From Halichondria panicea (lineage: Eukaryota; Porifera; Demospongiae; Suberitida; Halichondriidae): a stretch of 64,000 bases of DNA. The translations under genes and the position numbers were made by a program. Where the stretch lies: positions 9,813,122 to 9,877,121 of the forward strand of contig NC_087377.1 of assembly GCF_963675165.1 (NCBI RefSeq), read 5' to 3'. Shown piece by piece: positions 1-13,516 of the stretch. How positions within the stretch are numbered: position 1 is the first letter of the stretch; every line of letters begins with the position of its first letter. Below the pieces are notes generated by a model, which saw only the letters and a program-made list of their open reading frames with translations, was not told the origin of the DNA and did no database searches.

Positions 1-1524
1 TAAGGTAAAGGCTGATGAGAATAGACGGGGGATGTCTGCTGCTTCTTGCTTTTCTTTCGCTGAAAAAAACGCAATTTCTGACTTCCCATGCCCATTGTTT
101 ACAATCACACCTGTGTGGGAAAAGAGCAACATGACATTTTCACACTTTTTCATTGAGGCAAAATTCTTCTTTCGAGTTAGTACAGCTACTATGTAATAGC
201 TATTCTCATAGAGTAAAGCTAAAGGAATCAGAAAATTCACACTAAAACTTTCAATTGTGAACAGTCAGATCAGGACACCCCACACAAAGAAGGCACCCCA
301 TTCGACTTATTTCACAACACTGGAGAACAACAAAAAGCTTACATATCAAAAAAAGGGGCTATCCTGTTAAATCTCAAGTCAAGGAAAGAGCCAATATGCT
401 TACTAGCTTCTAAAAGTGTATCAGAAACTAGATTCTCCCCAAACAGTGCTAAAAACAGGTAAATGGTGAATCATAGCTAACTTGTAGCTCAACAGGTATA
501 TCTTATTACTTAAAACGCTCAAAATATTGTTAGTATAGATTACTACTGACATTAAAGGTCTTAGATAGTCGTTTTTCTTACCTTTAGAACCGAGTAAAAC
601 TCTGAAAAGTCTTAGCACAAAATTAGTTAATTCGCGGTCTAACGCGGATAGACCTCAGCTCTCAATGTATGATCTATAGCGCACGTGATCTCGTTTCCAA
701 TCCCCTTCCTCTACTATCTATGGTACAGCTTATCCATAGCATGAAGCCATTCTATGTGTAGCACTTAGATACATAATAACCAAGTCAAGCAATGTACTTT
801 GCTGTTTTGACTTCACAGCAGGGAAAGAGAAAACTTGACATAGAGTAATTCAAGCTTAACTCAACAAAAATTGGAAACAGAGTAAAGACAACAGACTCAG
901 AGCTTGTCAGTGGTATAAACTTACTTCTCTAGAGTACCTCCCAGCCCTTGAGTGCTAGTGAATAGAAGAGCTAGAAACAGTTAAAATACAACACAGAACG
1001 ATCGATCACGAAAATATTTGCGAGCGCGAAATATAATGCGGAGTGTTTCAACCTTTTACACAGGGCGGCCCGGTCGTTTCCAATCTCTCTTACTGTTCTA
1101 TCTATGATTAAGAGGAGTATCCAACTGTAAGCAGTTGTAGTGTAAACCAGGTTACGGTACGAGTATGTCATACTACGTCACTATCAGACCTCATCTTAAG
1201 TGGGTGCGTACGTGTAGTGGTTTATTAGTTAAAAATGATATCAGCATACACGCACATGGTCTGCTGTGGTTTGTACCTCCAGCCCACATTTAATTTTATT
1301 CATGGCTAACAAATTACACAAGTACAAGTGTTAGTGACGGATTCAGTCCGATATGTAGAATGGAATATGCGTGAGAGTCGCATACTCCTCTTCATACACT
1401 CCTGACGCTAGGCATGTCCAAAAAACTAGGTAAATGCTTGCAGCATCAAACTTAATTTCTATACTATCCCAATTGAATGCCACTTGGATAGATATTGAAG
1501 TTGCCCTGAATATAACGTCCATCT
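1..1524. other. Non-coding stretch, no gene recognised
   Basis: Both strands carry only short open frames with no recognisable domain. Two related segments (about 680-720 and 1075-1110) share a CGTTTCCAATC..CTATCTATG pattern, which suggests a decayed repeat. The region lies downstream of the mucin-like gene on the minus strand and may hold its unrecognised last exon or 3' UTR. Confidence 0.4.
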
Positions 1525-1680
1525 AGTGGAGGGGGCCGGGCAGGGGTGAACTTCCCCCCCTAAAAACGTTGTAGAATAATGACATCGTTAGATCATTACT
1601 ATATAAGTACAGCATCATCATTATTATTAGTACGCTTACGCGCGCCCAAACCTTCCCCCCCAAACTTTTCATCCTAGATT
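1525..1680 (-). repeat. Dispersed MITE-like repeat, copy 1
   Basis: Ends with CATCTAGTGG..GCAGGGGTGAA on one side and CCCAAACCTTCCCC..CATCCTAGAT on the other. The same two ends appear in inverted orientation at about 33190-33425 with different spacer length, so this is one family with variable interior. It has no coding capacity. Confidence 0.6.
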
Positions 1681-1858
1681 AACCCTGATAATGCGATCAG
1701 GACGACCAGACCAGATGGTGGAACATTTTCCCAAAACATCCGTAATTTGTTAGTCATGCACTTTATGATGTGGCTTAATGTTTGGCTATACGTAGGAACA
1801 ATTACCGATCTAGGCGTGCAGCAAAACTTGTGAAGCTGACTATACCATATTGACATAC

Positions 1859-4800
1859 CTGGATTTTGACAGTTCACTCCGTTGTAATTGAAGGGGCATG
1901 TGCAAATGTAGGATCCAGCTAGTAGCGCACAGCTTCTATTGTTCTCACATGGACTAACGTCACAATCCATCGCGAGGGACGTGTCACACCTGACCCCAGT
2001 GTAGCTAACGGAGCAGCTGCAGGTATTTGTGGCAATGCAAGCCCCGTTGAGGCATGGTGGATCACATACAGCTGTGTGTGTGTGTGTGTGTGTTTGAGAG
2101 CGTGTACGGTGCAAAATTTGTGATCATTTTTTCACGTACGCGCTAAAATAGTACAGGATGAGCCAAAATAGTACAGGATGAGTTGGTACTTTTATTCACA
2201 GAATGTATCTCAGGAGTCTAAATGTCTAAAAATTTTTTTGATGAATTGACGTGCGTATTATAATATAGCACCGTAATAAAGGCTTAAGCACCACTGTAAT
2301 CTTAGTGCCGAACTAGACAGTCAAATTATTCTTGGCTATATATAATCTCCAAGATATTCATAATGCAAATCAAAGAATGTACCGGATTGACGTAGGGCTT
2401 TTCTGGCTAATCCTAGCAATTAAGTTTTACATCGCAAATGTTTCGTAGTCTGCATGGTGCATTGTATTACTTTTGGTTAGTTACTAGTAGCCCAGAATCC
2501 AGCAATCTGATTGGTCAGTACAGGGTTTATATATATTTCCCATATTAACCTGTAAATTCTCATATAAACCTGTAATTTTCATGTTCACAACAACCCTTCA
2601 TTATTAATTTTTTGTTTTTCAAACATGTTTTTTGTAGATTGTATTATAAAAAACAATGAGAAGTAACTGTTCTGTTTTTGGTAATGACAAAAAATTATAA
2701 TGTTCAGTCGCTGTTAATACGTTGGTTGTTGGATGTAGGCATATAGAGATTGATGGTATAACGTTGCAGGCACTAGTTTGGAGGCATAAATTGACAGCAG
2801 TTGGTCTGTGAGTTCTGTTGCACTGCCATCTGTGAGTGATCAGTGTGTGCCAGTATGTTAATTGGCTTTACGTTGAGGATGTCTGAAACTGACTTCTTTT
2901 GACACTCAGAAGTTCTCTTGTAGCTGCGAACTCCTTCCAAGCTTCGGTGTCCAGTTGTTTCCATTATCATTTGTTCGTCCACTCCAGCGTTGTAGAGTCT
3001 AGTAGCAGCAGTTGCATGGAGTATGTATTAGAGGTTCTTTTGTGACCCTAGTCCAGCTCTCTGCAAGCGCTTCATTTCGGAGTCTAGGCACACTCGAAAG
3101 TCAGCAAAACAAGCATCTATATCCTTGAACAGGTCAATCCCGGGATTTCCATTCTAATTATTCACCTTATGCAGATATCACTATCCAAACTGTACACTGC
3201 ACCTGCCGTGATAAGAGGCCTGCAGACACTTTGCTTCATTCGCTTTGAGTTAGATAGAGAAGATTGTGCAGGTTCTGTTGGCTCGTCCAACTCCTCTTCC
3301 TTTCTTTGTTCTGTAGAAAGAGTAGCCAGCTCCGCCTCCACATTTATGTCGTAGAGGGCGGGGTCTATGGGCTCGGTCATTATTAATATTATGCCGAGTA
3401 CTTCTTCAGAAAAGAGCTTGTCTAGGCCTAGGTCTTCGTCCGCGTCCATTCTTTCGGTTAGTTTTTGAAATGAACCTAGCAACTAAACTCGTTAGATACT
3501 GTTTAGGAGGTATCTAACTATTATGTATAGAATTAAGAAATGTGTATTGCTTACTTGGTCGGGAAATGTTCACAATATCTTCAAACTCCTGTCCTCCATT
3601 GAGGGTCGAGAGTCCGACCATAGTGTTTTCAGTCGTGGCTATATCAAACCGACAGAAAAAGTCATCCCCACAGAGGTCATCTGCTTCCTGCTCTAGGGAT
3701 GGATTAGAAAATACTACCTCGAATGTCGGTTCAAAGTTCGGGAAGGTGTAGTTAGCCCAGCTCTCACCCTCAGGATATGTGAAAAGACTGTCTTGTGGCC
3801 TGTTAATACTCCCTACATGTAACATCATAATTATTAACGTTAACAAACGAAAATAGTGCAAAGCTGACACCTATTGAGTTCAACCGCATAATGATCTATA
3901 TTACCTACATAAAGTTAATGCCAGATTTGGGGAGGGCAGAGAGTGTATCATAAATTTTTTCGTGGCTACATTATATTATACTCACACGTAACTCCAAACA
4001 TTTCATGGATGGTCTTCAAGTCCGCATCCAGCGAAAGGGGATTCCCAGTACGTGGTGTGAGGTCATCAGCTGTCTCCCCATTGTAGTTTCCTATTAACCC
4101 TTGGGTTCTCCCTTTCCATAAAATGGGAAAACTCACTAACAGAATTGATAAGAAACCATTCTCTTCTCTAACTTCAATATACGCTCCGCTATTGAATCTC
4201 GCAAAAAGTTTATTTCTATCTTTTTCGACAGCCACTCCATTGAATTGTTGAAGAGACACTTCAGTAAAATCGATAAATGTTCCATTTATAAGAGCATCAG
4301 GGTCATCGGAAAAACCAACTTGAAACTGGATTATACTAGAACCGTCGCTCATAGCAACAGTGGAGAAGACAGAAGCTCCAACTGGGTCTCCTTGAGGATT
4401 CACAGCTTGGGTCATTCGTCCCTGAAATGAGAAGATGTCATCCACTTGAGCTATCAGGTACTCTCCCTTGCCGTTAAAGGTGTACTTAAATCCATCCAGA
4501 GTCACAATGTGGGGATCTCCATAGACACACCCTGCGTATAATAATGGGAAAAACTATATACATCGTTAAGTCATCACTATCTAACAATAATTATAGACCT
4601 AACAATATGGACCACTATAATTATATATATATAATGTACAAGGGAGGAAAAAGTTCTTTCTAGATCTTTATCTAGATTATACTTACCAGGATTGGGTGGG
4701 TTATATCCTTCTCCATTGTCGGAAGGACGCTTCTGATAATAAGCATCACAATTACTAAGCGGTCCAAAGCAGCAGAGAAAAGCAGGAAGGACATCTTCTA

Positions 4801-7800
4801 GGAAATGGCCAAGAAAATTTTGTGGGGAAACTTTGTCAACTGAGCCTCCTCCTGGGGCACCCACCAACAGGTTTCCACTTTTTTCATAACAACATTGCTG
4901 TCCAGCACCTGAGGGACTATATTATAGAGAAAACACTAGTTGTGACAAAGTGTATAATTATTATACTCTATAATAATGATAGTGTATATTTAGTAAAGGA
5001 CCATATAATAAGTTGCAAACACCACTCTAATTCCTCTGTAACATCATTAACTAGTTAGCCACCCTGCTTTTCCTAAGCAGTTGCATGCATGGTTTTTGCC
5101 ATATAAAAAACTGGTACTGAAAATATCCATCCACCTTGCCTCTCTTGATCTGAAGCATGTCTCTGATCCAACGTGAAAGACGTATCTGTTTATAATGATA
5201 TTCATTCCAGAATCCTCAACAAAGCCACTGTTAAATAGCCTAGCTTGAGTGACCCTAGGTGGACAAGGGGGGAGTTCATCAAGAAGGTTTTTACTGATAT
5301 CTGTGGGCTGCTCATTGCACCAAGCTTCACATCTTAATCGGAGATCATTACTACTCATGTAATACAGAATTGGCGTCCACAGAGTGACTCTATTTACCAA
5401 CAACCGGACAATCGGCCTTCTTCGTTGCATAACATCTCCAGAAAACTCTCCAATCCTAACTTGAATTGCAATTGGTCGTACAGCCATGTTATTATTGGTA
5501 CGCACACTGAGAATTGGGATTACCACATTTGCTTGCCCAACATTTGGTAAACCTGATGCTATAGTATCTCAACATCTTCCCATTCTCCTGTGTTCATATC
5601 AAACTCAACAAGAACAATATTGACTTTGTAGAAGGACGGGTCTTCGGCATGAGAGGGAAGAAGATCAAAAGGATTCCAAGTTATTAAGATTTCGGTTTGA
5701 GGAAGAACGACTGGAGTGTTCAAATTGTGCTGTACCTCAGTACTGTCTTCAATGTGTACTGGAAAAGGAATAGCCACATGCATGCGCGCAGTGTAACATA
5801 ATTATTAATGCACGGTGACGAGAGTTATACATAACTAAAATGCTTCAACATGCATTATTATACTTCACGTATATAATTATAATATTATAATTATGCACTT
5901 AATTACTATAAATTATACATAATAGCTTACACATAATTGCTACAAGAATGTAATTTTGTTCGTATATACCTGCATAGAATCGAGTGCCAATGTCATACTT
6001 CAACGTTCCATTCTTATTTGTGACAACGACACGAAGAATTTTTGATCCAGGCTCTAAAAATGCCGGTGACACACAAACAGCCACAACAGTTGGATTCTCA
6101 TCTAGCTCTAAAACTCAGCCCCACATCGGCATCCACTGTATCGAATCCTTCGTATTGACAAGTTATGTTGTCAGATTCCTCTAAGCATGTGCTGGTAATG
6201 GAGACTGCAGTTCCTCCAAGCATGTTTCCAACTCTTGGGGTGATCACAAGTGAAGCTGTGTGTTCAATCATTATAATGATCTACACATTGAAAATTACGG
6301 CAGATTAAACCAGGAATTTACTTGGTATTGCATTCATGCACACATAATTATACTTATGCGTTGTAAGAAAGTAAAATGCACTTGTCCGTAGATGGCTTAG
6401 TTTAGATTTTAGTAAAATAATTAGGTAGGGAGTATATTGGTACCAGCAAAGAGTAGAGTGTAACTGTATAGCTACTCACTAAACTGCTCCTCTTGGGCAC
6501 TTTATAAAATTGCGAACACGTGATATTTGAGCATGCTGCTTAAACTCTTCGCTATGGGCTATGGGTGGACGCAGAGCAAAGGAGGTACGACAAGGGTATA
6601 TACCTCAATTAGGTAGGCTTGGTTACGTGCAACATTCAACAGTAGAGTCATTGTTGCACGTGACTAAAATACGTAAGGGTATATATCACTCCTCTGAGGG
6701 TTGGACATATATTACGCCCTGAGGCATAAAATTACAAATTGCCAGTAAACTATATAATATACCAGTGAAAAATGTACCTATAAAAAAAATGTATGTTGTA
6801 TAACGGATTGGAGTTACGTATGCTCTTGCCGAATTTCTTGTTTCCACGCTTTTTGCCATGTTCCCACGGCCAATCCTAGCAACTTTTTACATTGAAAATG
6901 TTTTGTGGGACTTGTGTATATAAAGGCTTACTATTTTCCATGTCCTCAGGGTCAGAGCATCGTGCAATATCACCGTTGACTTGAAATGTCCATACGCCCG
7001 GTATATTCACATTGGTAGTGGAATCAATATTCATGATTCTGTTGGTCAGTGAGCCTGGCACACTATATAGAACCTCTTCCCATCACCAGCATTGAATCCA
7101 ACTTGTGCAGGGGTTCCCCCAAATCCATTGGTGCTCCCTGAGGCATCTTCTTTGGTCCATTGCATCTCACCATCAGCGTATAAGAACTTGACAAAAGAGG
7201 AAGTTCCATCTGTCATAAGCACACACTGAAATGTTGCAATCTGTGTCGGAGAAGGGTGAAAAGTAAAAAAAAACGGCATTTTGCACTGTGAAAATTGCTA
7301 TGAAAATTACTAGGAAATTGGAAACCACTTGAAAATTTCTATAGGATTGGCCGCGGGCAAGCACCAAAGAGTATCAAAACAAGCGAGGAGGAGACAAACC
7401 ATACACTTAAGTACAACTACTCACAAATTTGTGGTATTCTACTCTCTAGGTTACAGGCACTGTATAGTAAATTTTAACCAATCATATAAGCTAAAGGTGC
7501 TGTGTTTCAAATGCTTGGTAAGTCTAATTGCATGGTAATGTCCGAGAATGAGACCTGCACGCATGCTGTAAAGGAAGGAGCTGTACAATAACTGAACTGC
7601 TGCATCTGCGTGCATTTACGGGCATGTCACAGTCATGCCCATCTCATAAGTGATATAATGAACACTAAAATACATAATTATTACGAACAGTAATGATATT
7701 CGTGAGTCAAACCTAAGAGGTCATGCGTCGGTGATCAGAAAATATCCATGCATTGTCCGGGGTTTTATTTCTTCGGAACTGTTATTTGTTTGGAATTGGA

Positions 7801-9913
7801 ATCTTTACGCATAGAAAAACCCAAGCATTATTGCTGATTGCTGATTGCGCATGCTATAGAAATGGGCGAGATCACGACTTAGTAATAACAAACCATGCAG
7901 TGTTGCAAGTGTATAGTTTATAAACAGAGCTGCGCTAGTGCTGATAGCTAAATTAGTTTAATAGTTGTCTGCATGTCAGGCCAGGGGGGTGCTCAACCCC
8001 ACTGATGAGCTCCGTGCTAGACACGCTACTAGATCTAGCCAGCAACTTCATCTGAAAGCAATCTAGATATCGAGGTTAGACTTTTTTTAAGTGCTCTATT
8101 AATTTCTGTGTCGTCAAAGATGAATCGCAATGCTATACACGCTTGCAATCTATGTTTAAGAACAACTATTGTTATATAGAACACGCTTTTTTTCAATATA
8201 CCTACCCGGCCAGTGTGTCCAACTCTATCCCAAGTGGCAATGAAAACAAAAATTGGAAGGAATCTTCTCGAAAAAGACGTCATTACATCGTTTCTAGCTC
8301 GTCTTAGAACATCGTTATCTTGCGTCTCCCTGTAGTACACAGTACCTGTTCCATTTGTATCCACGTCAGCCCAATACGGGGCAATCAAAAACAATCCGGA
8401 CAACGGAAATGATTGAGGAATGACAGTTGAGACTGCAGATGCATCAAAGGAGATAACTCCATTTGTGTTCACCTGAAGTAGCAAAATATGTATAGAGCAT
8501 TAATAGTTGTGAGGGACCCGATTTGCTATCAATATAATTATAGGTATATTGGAGTGCATGCAGATAGTAAAAAATACACAGAATGGTATGAGATGGACCA
8601 CACACATATTTTCAATGAATAAGCAAATGACACTTAATTATTTGACGGCGAAAGTGTCTGCGTATAGTCAATAATTATTTTACACAATCAAACCAGAATG
8701 TAATTTACTCAAGATAACTTAACTTGATAAGACTAAGAATAACATATAAATTATGAAGAATAACAAGATAACTCAACTTGGAGCATTAATAGTTGTGAGG
8801 GACCCGATTTGCTATCAGTATAATTATAGGTATATTGGAGTGCATGCAGATAGTAAAAAATACACAGAATGGTATGAGATAGACCACACACATATTTTCA
8901 ATGAACAAGCAAATGACACTTAATTATTTGACGGCGAAAGTGTTTGCGTATAGTTAATGATTATTTTACACAATCAAACCAGAATGTAATTTACTCAAGG
9001 CGCATATAGTACTGTACAACAGGTATATGTCGAGGGAATAAATTTTCACGGATTAAATTTTCGTAATTATCAGCCTTTTGGCGCATGCATGTATGCGATA
9101 TGAGTATTATTATTCGTGGATATAAAATGTTTGCAGTGCATGCTAAATCAGCAAACACCGCGAATAATATATCCGCTATAACTATAACCGCTATAGTTTA
9201 AATTACCAACTTTTACATTACAAATACATCCTATAATTTATGCCTGGAGGTATATTCAGTCAGCTGACTGAGTGTGCATGTGTTTGATTTTGAGAGGGAG
9301 TATAAAAGGTGTCACTATAAACTATATGGGAGGATTTTGGCTTTCCATCGTCATCCTACCAAACTCAATGAAAGCACCAATTGTACGCGGTGCTTTCATT
9401 GAGTTTGGTAGGACGACGATGGGAAGCCAAAATCTTCCCATAACTATATAATTATATTATATAGTTATTATATATAACTATATAATTATATTATAAATAC
9501 TTTTGTAAGTAAAACTGACTGCTATGGCATCAAAAACACACCTTTTTATAAGCGCCACAATTATATTCTACAAGCGCTTCTTTGTACACCTAGTTCAGTC
9601 TGCATGAGCTGGCATTAACTATATACGGTTAACACTAAGCTTGCATACTTATACATTATAGTTGTATAAAAAGGTTAGCATTATGGTGTTGCTGTTGGTA
9701 ACACAAATAACTTACAAACAGGTTAGTATACTGCTTTTCAAAGTAAGAGAATGAGCCAAACTGTAGAGTGATCTGTTTAGATGATCCATCATCGTTTGAG
9801 GGCACAGTCGTATCCCCTGAATTTTGCCCAAAGGAATAAAACTCCTCCCGTGGAATAGCCAGCGAACAAGTCACAAACGACAGCAAAAAGATGATTGTCT
9901 TTTTACCTTCCAT
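1859..9913 (-). CDS. Mucin-like secreted protein: NIDO, IPT, AMOP, vWD and EGF domains
   Basis: Multi-exon gene read from 9913 (ATG, signal peptide MEGKKTIIFLLSFVTCSLA) toward low coordinates. Exons seen: 9913-9723 and 8472-8206 (NIDO start; FYSFG, VNTNGVISF, APYWADVD), 7240-6932 (rest of NIDO; NGFGGTPAQVGFNAGDG), 6255-5970 (IPT/TIG-like, ITPRVGNMLGGTAVSIT), 5758 to about 5060 (linker and AMOP), about 4905-4685 (AMOP end, GAGQQCCYEKSGNLL), 4531-3987 (vWF type D, GCVYGDPHIVTLDGF and GLIGNYNG), about 3817-3555, and 2071-1859 (two EGF-like modules). Splice phases agree at most junctions. The order matches the SUSD2/MUC4-like family, so an extracellular adhesive or gel-forming role is likely. Frame breaks at about 7064, 6107 and 5565 interrupt good exons: either a recent pseudogene or consensus indels. 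The C-terminal exon is unresolved; a hydrophobic stretch ending at about 1675 could be a membrane or GPI tail. Confidence 0.75.
2773..3482 (-). mobile_element. Crypton-type tyrosine recombinase relic
   Basis: Three decayed pieces lie in order on the minus strand. 3482-3162 encodes an acidic N-terminal part. About 3143-3038 encodes DLFKDIDACFADFRVCLDS and EMKRLQRAGLGSQ. About 3032-2773 encodes HATAATRLYNAGVDEQ followed by TGHRSLEGVRSYKRTSE. The last part carries the His-x-x-Arg and GHRS..GVRSYKRTS signature of the C-terminal catalytic domain in Crypton/KIAA1958-like (DUF3504) recombinases. A frame change near 3150 and a stop at about 3035 separate the pieces. The middle of the catalytic domain, with the first Arg, is deleted. 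The relic sits in the mucin-like gene's intron between exons 3555 and 2071 on the same strand. It cannot be active. Confidence 0.75.
8495..8713. repeat. 219-bp direct repeat, copy 1
   Basis: Begins GAGCATTAATAG and ends ACTCAAG. It recurs nearly unchanged at 8781-8999, a 286-bp shift, with only a few substitutions. A short motif (CAAGATAACT..AACTTG) at 8710 and 8764 flanks the segment between copies and may be the site that mediated the duplication. Confidence 0.9.
8781..8999. repeat. 219-bp direct repeat, copy 2
   Basis: Second copy of the segment at 8495-8713, within the first intron of the mucin-like gene. High identity implies a recent tandem-like duplication. Confidence 0.9.
9321..9448. 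repeat. Foldback element with AAAGCACC core
   Basis: Near-perfect inverted repeat: the arm at 9321-9378 pairs with 9389-9447 around a 10-nt loop. The inner part (CTCAATGAAAGCACC) is shared with other repeats at about 17430, 40080, 55180, 57285 and 60470, so this is one member of a dispersed family. Confidence 0.85.
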
Positions 9914-10175
9914 GGTTCTCAAAGTTGTAGAATCAGTCACCTGGCCCAGATCCCAGAGCAGAGGAGGTAATTTCAGTGCACTAATGGGTCCTGTAACTCT
10001 ACATGTAAATCTATCCCATAAATAACCGCATGCTGGTAGCCACTGACCACATGCATGAATGCGCAGTCCAGGTTGACCACAAACCACAAGTTTTAATGCT
10101 CAAAAACACTTAACAGTTGTAGCTGTAGGGTGCACTGCCATTAATTTTGTCTCAATTAATCTGCATGACGTTTAC

Positions 10176-10323
10176 AGAGATTTCAGCTAGGTTGGTTGGT
10201 CGAAGTTAAAAGTTGAAGTGCAGCCATCTCACACTGTGTATGTTTTACTTCACTAATCCAATTAGTGGTCATGGTTGACTGCACTTTAACTTTTAACTTC
10301 TGCCAACCAACTTGAAATCCTCT
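10176..10323. repeat. Foldback element (MITE-like)
   Basis: The outer arm 10176-10223 (AGAGATTTCAGCTAGGTTGG inward) pairs with 10279-10323, separated by about 55 nt. It lies just upstream of the mucin-like gene start and has no coding content. Confidence 0.8.
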
Positions 10324-12551
10324 ATATCAATGATATAATTATCTCTAAGCTTGAAATTATAGGTGTTAATAATCATAATCATGGGATGGATTTTAAATCA
10401 GTAAAAAACTGGGATCATAATTATAGATATGAGAATATCAAGTATTTTATCACATGATGGTTTTTTTTAGGTAACTGATAATTATTGCAATGTGAAAAAA
10501 TGGCTAGAATTGGATGCATGGGGAAACACCAAAAAGTGTTGAGATTAGGTTTCACTAAAACTGTATTATTACCCACAAATAATTGGAGAAGTAAACCTCA
10601 TCCCACCATGGAGCAATGTGAAAAATTGCAATCCACATTTTTTGGTGCTTTTCCAGAACACTCGCAAATTTCGAAAAAATGCACATATTCAAACGTTATA
10701 ACAGATTGGGCTCTCTAGCTCATTTCCAAGTTTTTGGTATCTCCCCAGTCCCCAAGCCAATTCTAGCAAATTTTGTGCAGATTGCAACATACTTTTTTGT
10801 TCAGAAAAATGTGATAGCAACAAAACATGAGACATTCTCGGAATTTTTGACTGGTTCATAAATCAATGCTCAGATTTATAAATCAGTTGTGTGATATTTA
10901 AACCCTATAGCTTGCTTACATTTATTATTTTATTGTACCAACACATAATTATATATATATATACATAAATCGATCCATGCTTTAAAGGTGTATCGATGAC
11001 GACGATGAGACTATAAATAATTATCGACCCCCCCCCCATTGACAGTAAATAATAATTATTGCCATGCAGAACAATTCTATAGCTGTGTTGTAGTTGAGTT
11101 TGTATTGCCATTCAATGCGGCATTTTCGGCAGACCAAGACGGAGATATCACGAATAGTCTAGTAGAGAAAAAATGGATCTATTCTTGATTCCATGCAGGC
11201 TGCAGGAAAGTCGAGCTATATATAATTATAATTAGCAGAGCCATTCTACATAGTAGCATACGATGCATGCATGGTAGTTTAATAATTATTATAACTCACC
11301 ATAATTCTAGTAGTTATAGCTTTGCAGCTTTGAGTGATATAGAAGTATATTATGCTTGACCAATTATGTTGGTTTGAACAATACTTATACTGTATTTGGG
11401 TGGTATTAGCACTGCATGTTATTAGAGGTGTGCCGCTTTTAGCCACATTTTGGGGGATTTGTATTACCGTATTGTAATGTTTTGGACTTATTCCTAACCT
11501 GGTATTTACCTTATTGATTTTTGTAGTCATATCCGGTTGGGTATTGCGCTCTGCGCAGCCGGCTGTATTGTTCAACTTATTATGCAATGTTTTGTAATCA
11601 CCTGAGTCTCGATAATATATGATCTTTTAACCAAGACAATAAAGATAGCCGTGTGCACAGCAATAGTGTAGCAGTAAACCTAGCTACTACATAACACGTA
11701 TATAATTATTAAATGCTAGAAATATTATATGCAAGCGTGAAATAATATTATTATGGCAAGAACGTTATGCGATATTTATTTTATGCTCTCGTTAAATCAT
11801 GGTCAGTGCAGTTTAGCGAGCGAAGTGGCTGCATTTCAGAAAATAGCAGTGGCTAAAATATTTATTCATCTAATGACTATTATTATAATTTGCGGTACAG
11901 TACGATAATGACTTGTAAATTGAGTTGTACATGTATGATGTACCCTTACATGCACGAGTCACACCGGCTCATAAGAAAACAATCGGGTATAGACAATTTG
12001 AGAGAAAAAATTAATTTGGAAAGGCCTATATAGCCAGAACGCAAGCAAGAACGCTTAGGTTAGATCGCAAAGTCTCGCTCAACATTTCACCCAAAAATGA
12101 GAAAATAATGAAGGAATATTAAGGGATTAGCTGTTGCTAAATTTCTTGTCCTAACAATGTTACACCTTGCAAAATGTTTTTTAGTCTGATATAAAATTAT
12201 GATAATTACGCAGGGACTCTAATATTAATTTTGACTAATTTTGTACAGCTTAGGATAGCAACGTTGAATTAATTGCCGTAGACTAATTTTGTAGTTTTAA
12301 TTTCCGTATGATGCTCTTCAATACGAAAATAACCCGCTATATCGTTTTTTGCAATGCAATACAACTTCACTGCATATAGGCGATTGAAATGGAGAAATTG
12401 TGAAGAATTATAGACACACAAGCACTTTCCTTTATTGGGATGGAACTCAGCGTTGATTAATCACACCCAAAATTAATTGCTTAAGTAAATGTACATGTAA
12501 TTCTTGCATGGTCATGTACCGTAGTTTTGTACAAACTATCTATTTACTAAA
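10324..12551. other. Gene-free AT-rich spacer
   Basis: No ORF with recognisable domains on either strand. It contains a poly-C run near 11028-11037, frequent ATAATTAT strings and low-complexity AT stretches. It separates the mucin-like gene from the repeat block at 12.5-14.1 kb. Confidence 0.5.
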
Positions 12552-12912
12552 TACAGTAGACTCTCGTTAATCCGGCCACCCTTGGGACAGTATTTACAGC
12601 TTGGCTGAAATAGCGAGGTGACTGCATTTCAGAAATAGCTGCAGCTAAAAATGACCCTACCTCGAATCTAGTGACTAATTTTGCGGCTCTGTTTCAAGGA
12701 TAATGAATCATTACTTTCCATATCCAATTTTGTCTGCCACACCACACCCAAAACATCATACCCGGCCGTAAAAAACCTACTTTGGGAAAGCCACACAACC
12801 AACCGGTTTATGGAATAGCGAGTGGCCGCAGCAAGTTTTGTGTAGTAAACATCTGGCTAACAATCTGTGCCATACTAAATGGCCGTACTGTAGAGAGTGA
12901 GAGTCTACTGTA
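12552..12912. mobile_element. Pogo/Tigger-like MITE, 361 bp
   Basis: Starts TACAGTAGACTCTC and ends with its exact complement GAGAGTCTACTGTA. The left end continues GTTAATCCGGCC, resembling pogo-type termini, and a TA can be read at each outer edge. No transposase is present, so this is a non-autonomous copy. Confidence 0.75.
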
Positions 12913-13413
12913 TTCGTACAGCTCAGGATAGTGACGTTACATCTATAATTATTGTGCCAGAAAAATTTGTTGTTTTAATATTTGTACGTGCTCTACTGAT
13001 ACGAAATATATGCATGGGTACGTAGGTTGTGTGCATGCACAATTCAATACAGAGACAAATAATTTATCTGAGGTGTAAAACTTCACTAAGTTGAAACGTA
13101 ATTATGGGCGAGCATAAAATTAATAATAATTATCCTAAACAGTCAACACACACTCGCGCACTTTCTTAGCGATCTTGAGACTCTTCACTTTATTCTCAAA
13201 CTTAGCTGACTGTATCTGTACAGGATGAAGGACATTATTAACCCTACTCATGAGTATAAAATATACATTCAGAATAGACTACTCGTTGGCGCTATAAAAA
13301 TGAAAGTATCGTGGGTGCTGATCTATCGGTATACATGGATCCGAACAAATTAATACAACACTTTTTGCTTGTATGCAGGGAACGGTGCAAAAGAGTGGGG
13401 ATTGACTATTAAT

Positions 13414-13438
13414 AAGGGTTAGGGTTAGGGTTAGGGTT
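13414..13438. repeat. Short interstitial telomere-like array
   Basis: About four uninterrupted units of the animal telomere hexamer (TTAGGG)n lie 80 bp before the 153-bp tandem array. It is too short to be a telomere; it may be a repair scar or chance-expanded motif. Confidence 0.8.
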
Positions 13439-13516
13439 GCAGCCACCAATAGTTAGTGCTAATGGTACAGAGAGCAAATTACTAATTTTTATACATGAAA
13501 GTGAAGTTAGTATAAT

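Noticed and set aside
3169..3354. Plus-strand ORF over the Crypton relic
   Set aside because: It mirrors the minus-strand frame that carries the recognisable recombinase-associated sequence.
3542..3751. Plus-strand ORF opposite the post-vWD exon
   Set aside because: The minus strand has domain-like sequence with matching splice phases; the plus frame is a shadow.
9656..10087. Longer N terminus of the mucin-like protein (start at 10087)
   Set aside because: The extra residues lack a signal-peptide pattern; the inner ATG at 9913 begins a good signal peptide directly before the NIDO sequence.
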